The notes beneath the pieces are model-generated. The model ran no database searches. It was given only the letters and a program-made list of their open reading frames with translations, and was not told the DNA's origin. A stretch of DNA of 15,253 nucleotides from Syntrophaceae bacterium UBA7544 (GTDB lineage: Bacteria > Desulfobacterota > Syntrophia > Syntrophales > Smithellaceae), in contig DLME01000070.1 of NCBI GenBank assembly GCA_002479215.1, positions 1 through 15,253 of the forward strand. The letters are read 5' to 3'. This document shows, in pieces, positions 14,380 to 15,253 of this stretch; the first letter of the stretch is position 1, and the number at the start of each line of letters is the position of its first letter. A program made the position numbers and the translations under genes.

Positions 14380-14796
14380 TTATCTTATCCCCCGCCGGAT
14401 TTTAGCTACATTCGCGTCAATCATCTGATAAAAAAAATCCGCGAACTGCTTATCACCTAACAGGCTTATTTTGATCATAACTTTGGTAATCTTTTTTTCA
14501 AATGGCAAAATATCAATCTGCAAAGGCTCTTTGCATTCCAGCTCCAGAGAATATCCATTCTCCTCTGTAGATTTATGGACTATTTTTAAATGCACCTGCC
14601 GGGAAGACTGCATTACCGCCCGGCGCATAGTGGCTATATCTTCAGCATAATATTTGACAGCCTGGCGGCCTTTCCAACCAACGAAGCCGTCAAAGACCGT
14701 CGTCCCCACAGCCGGAATGAATGGCAAAATACCACATCCCCAGATAATATTTACGGCGCAAAATAGATAAGCACACCAGATTATATTTTTTAACAC
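14380..14796 (-). CDS. Small putative lipoprotein, DUF3568-like
   Basis: 138 residues. A hydrophobic leader (IIWCAYLFCAVNIIWGC) ends in a possible lipobox Cys at about residue 21, then ILPFIPAVGTTVFDGFVGWK. The body has helix AVKYYAEDIATMRRAVMQ, two to three strands (VHLKIVHKS, YSLELECKE, LQIDILPFE, ITKVMIKISLLGD) and a closing helix QFADFFYQMIDANVAKI. That order, with the phrase 'isLLGDkqfad', resembles small envelope lipoproteins of the DUF3568 type. The start is GTG 14796, with AAGGAG five bases upstream. The gene follows, by 25 bases, the stop of a truncated flavin-reductase copy whose duplicated upstream block could now supply its transcription. Confidence 0.65.
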   Translation of the reverse strand: MLKNIIWCAYLFCAVNIIWGCGILPFIPAVGTTVFDGFVGWKGRQAVKYYAEDIATMRRAVMQSSRQVHLKIVHKSTEENGYSLELECKEPLQIDILPFEKKITKVMIKISLLGDKQFADFFYQMIDANVAKIRRGIR

Positions 14797-14821
14797 GCTT
14801 ACTCCTTGGTTTTACAGATCG

Positions 14822-14902
14822 TCATTCTTTAGTCAGCTCCCGGCCACGCCAGATCAAATAGATGGCATCTTCAGCGATGCTCATATAATTTAGATTTTTC
14901 AT
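14822..14902 (-). pseudogene. Truncated 5' copy of the flavin reductase gene (26 codons)
   Basis: ATG 14902 with AAGGAG upstream encodes MKNLNYMSIAEDAIYLIWRG then RELTKE and stops at 14822. The first 13 residues match the flavin reductase start MKNINYMSIAEDA; the rest is unrelated. The ribosome-binding site is intact, so it is probably translated and ends 25 bases before the next gene's GTG. Confidence 0.75.
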
Positions 14903-14988
14903 GATAATCTCCTTGATTATTTCTTTACTGCAAAAAACTTATATTTCAAGACCTGACCTCATTGGTCTGTTCGCTTCCCCAGATACGA
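14864..14988 (-). repeat. Duplicated 125-bp block, copy B
   Basis: Second copy of 14105-14229. Differences are scattered single bases (for example TTATATTTTT/TTAGATTTTT, TTCATT/TTGATT, TCGTCTG/TGGTCTG), which suggests a duplication old enough to drift but still clearly recent. Confidence 0.85.
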
Positions 14989-15038
14989 ATCACGCTTCAC
15001 GCTTCACGAAATGCACGTCCCTTCAATAGAACCATCCC
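14970..15038 (+). repeat. Composite intergenic repeat, rightmost copy
   Basis: TTCGCTTCCCCAGATACGAA, CACGCTTCACGCTTCACGAA and GTCCCTTCAATAGAACCATC in a row: several modules of the family seen at 9352, 11730 and 14210. It separates the truncated copy from the partial flavin reductase. Confidence 0.65.
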
Positions 15039-15047
15039 CAATTATTT

Positions 15048-15253
15048 CTACTTCATCTTTGATTTTAGCTTAATCCTTTTACCCGCAACCATGAAGTTGC
15101 CGTTTCCAACATGATGAATTGTCCGCGGGTTTTTCACTGCCGGGTCTATCCATGCTTTGATAACTTCAACTACAAACAAACAATACTTGTTCACCATCTT
15201 TGTGTCGGTTACCCGGCACTCGAGATTTGCAAAGCACTCCTCGATGAGAGGTG
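15048..15253 (-). CDS. Flavin reductase-family protein, C-terminal fragment at window edge
   Basis: The minus strand reads PLIEECFANLECRVTDTKMV, NKYCLFVVEVIKAWIDPAVK and NPRTIHHVGNGNFMVAGKRI before TAG at 15050-15048. The 'xxLECRVxDT' strand followed by a 'FVVEVxxAxxDP' strand and a terminal 'HHxGxGxFxxAGK' is the typical C-terminus of flavin reductase-like (FMN-binding split-barrel) proteins. It differs in sequence from the gene at 13643-14143, so it is a distinct member. The 5' part is outside the window. Confidence 0.8.
   Translation of the reverse strand, partial: PLIEECFANLECRVTDTKMVNKYCLFVVEVIKAWIDPAVKNPRTIHHVGNGNFMVAGKRIKLKSKMK

Overview
The window looks like a chromosomal segment of a strictly anaerobic Desulfobacterota-type bacterium (former Deltaproteobacteria; a Syntrophales relative such as Smithella or Syntrophus is my best guess, by inference). 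Pointers are a two-subunit 2-oxoacid:ferredoxin oxidoreductase, a periplasmic Cache-domain protein, several small lipoproteins, a HepT/MntA toxin-antitoxin pair and intergenic space crowded with short dispersed repeats. There is no rRNA, tRNA, CRISPR array or recognisable transposase.

Layout. 1-57: N-terminus of a TetR-type regulator (minus), with an inverted-repeat operator and promoter behind it. 401-3055: glycerol kinase followed by an NAD-dependent glycerol-3-phosphate dehydrogenase whose sequence is of the eukaryotic GPD1 type; together they interconvert glycerol, glycerol-3-phosphate and dihydroxyacetone phosphate. 3215-5848: a near-consensus sigma-70 promoter and the korA-korB pair. 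5964-7205: a SHOCT-domain membrane protein broken by a -1 frameshift, then a nitroreductase with a structured leader. 7321-8758: Cache-domain protein and a nitronate monooxygenase/FabK-like flavoprotein. 8769-9299: small BON-like protein (minus) with a clear terminator. 9551-10115: an AT-rich secreted-protein gene readable only through two -1 shifts. 10164-11552: MATE transporter (minus). 11893-12529: mntA-hepT. 12616-13308: LEA14/WHy-like lipoprotein. 13413-13630: dense repeats. 13643-15253: flavin reductase, DUF3568-like lipoprotein, a truncated flavin-reductase copy and the C-terminus of another flavin reductase, all minus.

The most notable observations are these. (1) Three -1 frame changes in two genes each coincide with an in-frame X_XXY_YYZ slippery heptamer; this could be programmed frameshifting, gene decay or sequencing error, and I cannot distinguish them. 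(2) Two intergenic elements share conserved strings (GGGATAATTCGAC and GTCTCATTA) around hairpins whose sequences differ but whose pairing is kept, and both lie upstream of a minus-strand gene. (3) A 125-bp block holding the 5' end of the flavin reductase gene is duplicated in front of a lipoprotein gene. (4) A modular repeat family recurs at nearly every intergenic gap in the right half and can donate a TTGACA -35 box. (5) KorB and the nitronate monooxygenase homologue each lack a residue normally conserved in the family.
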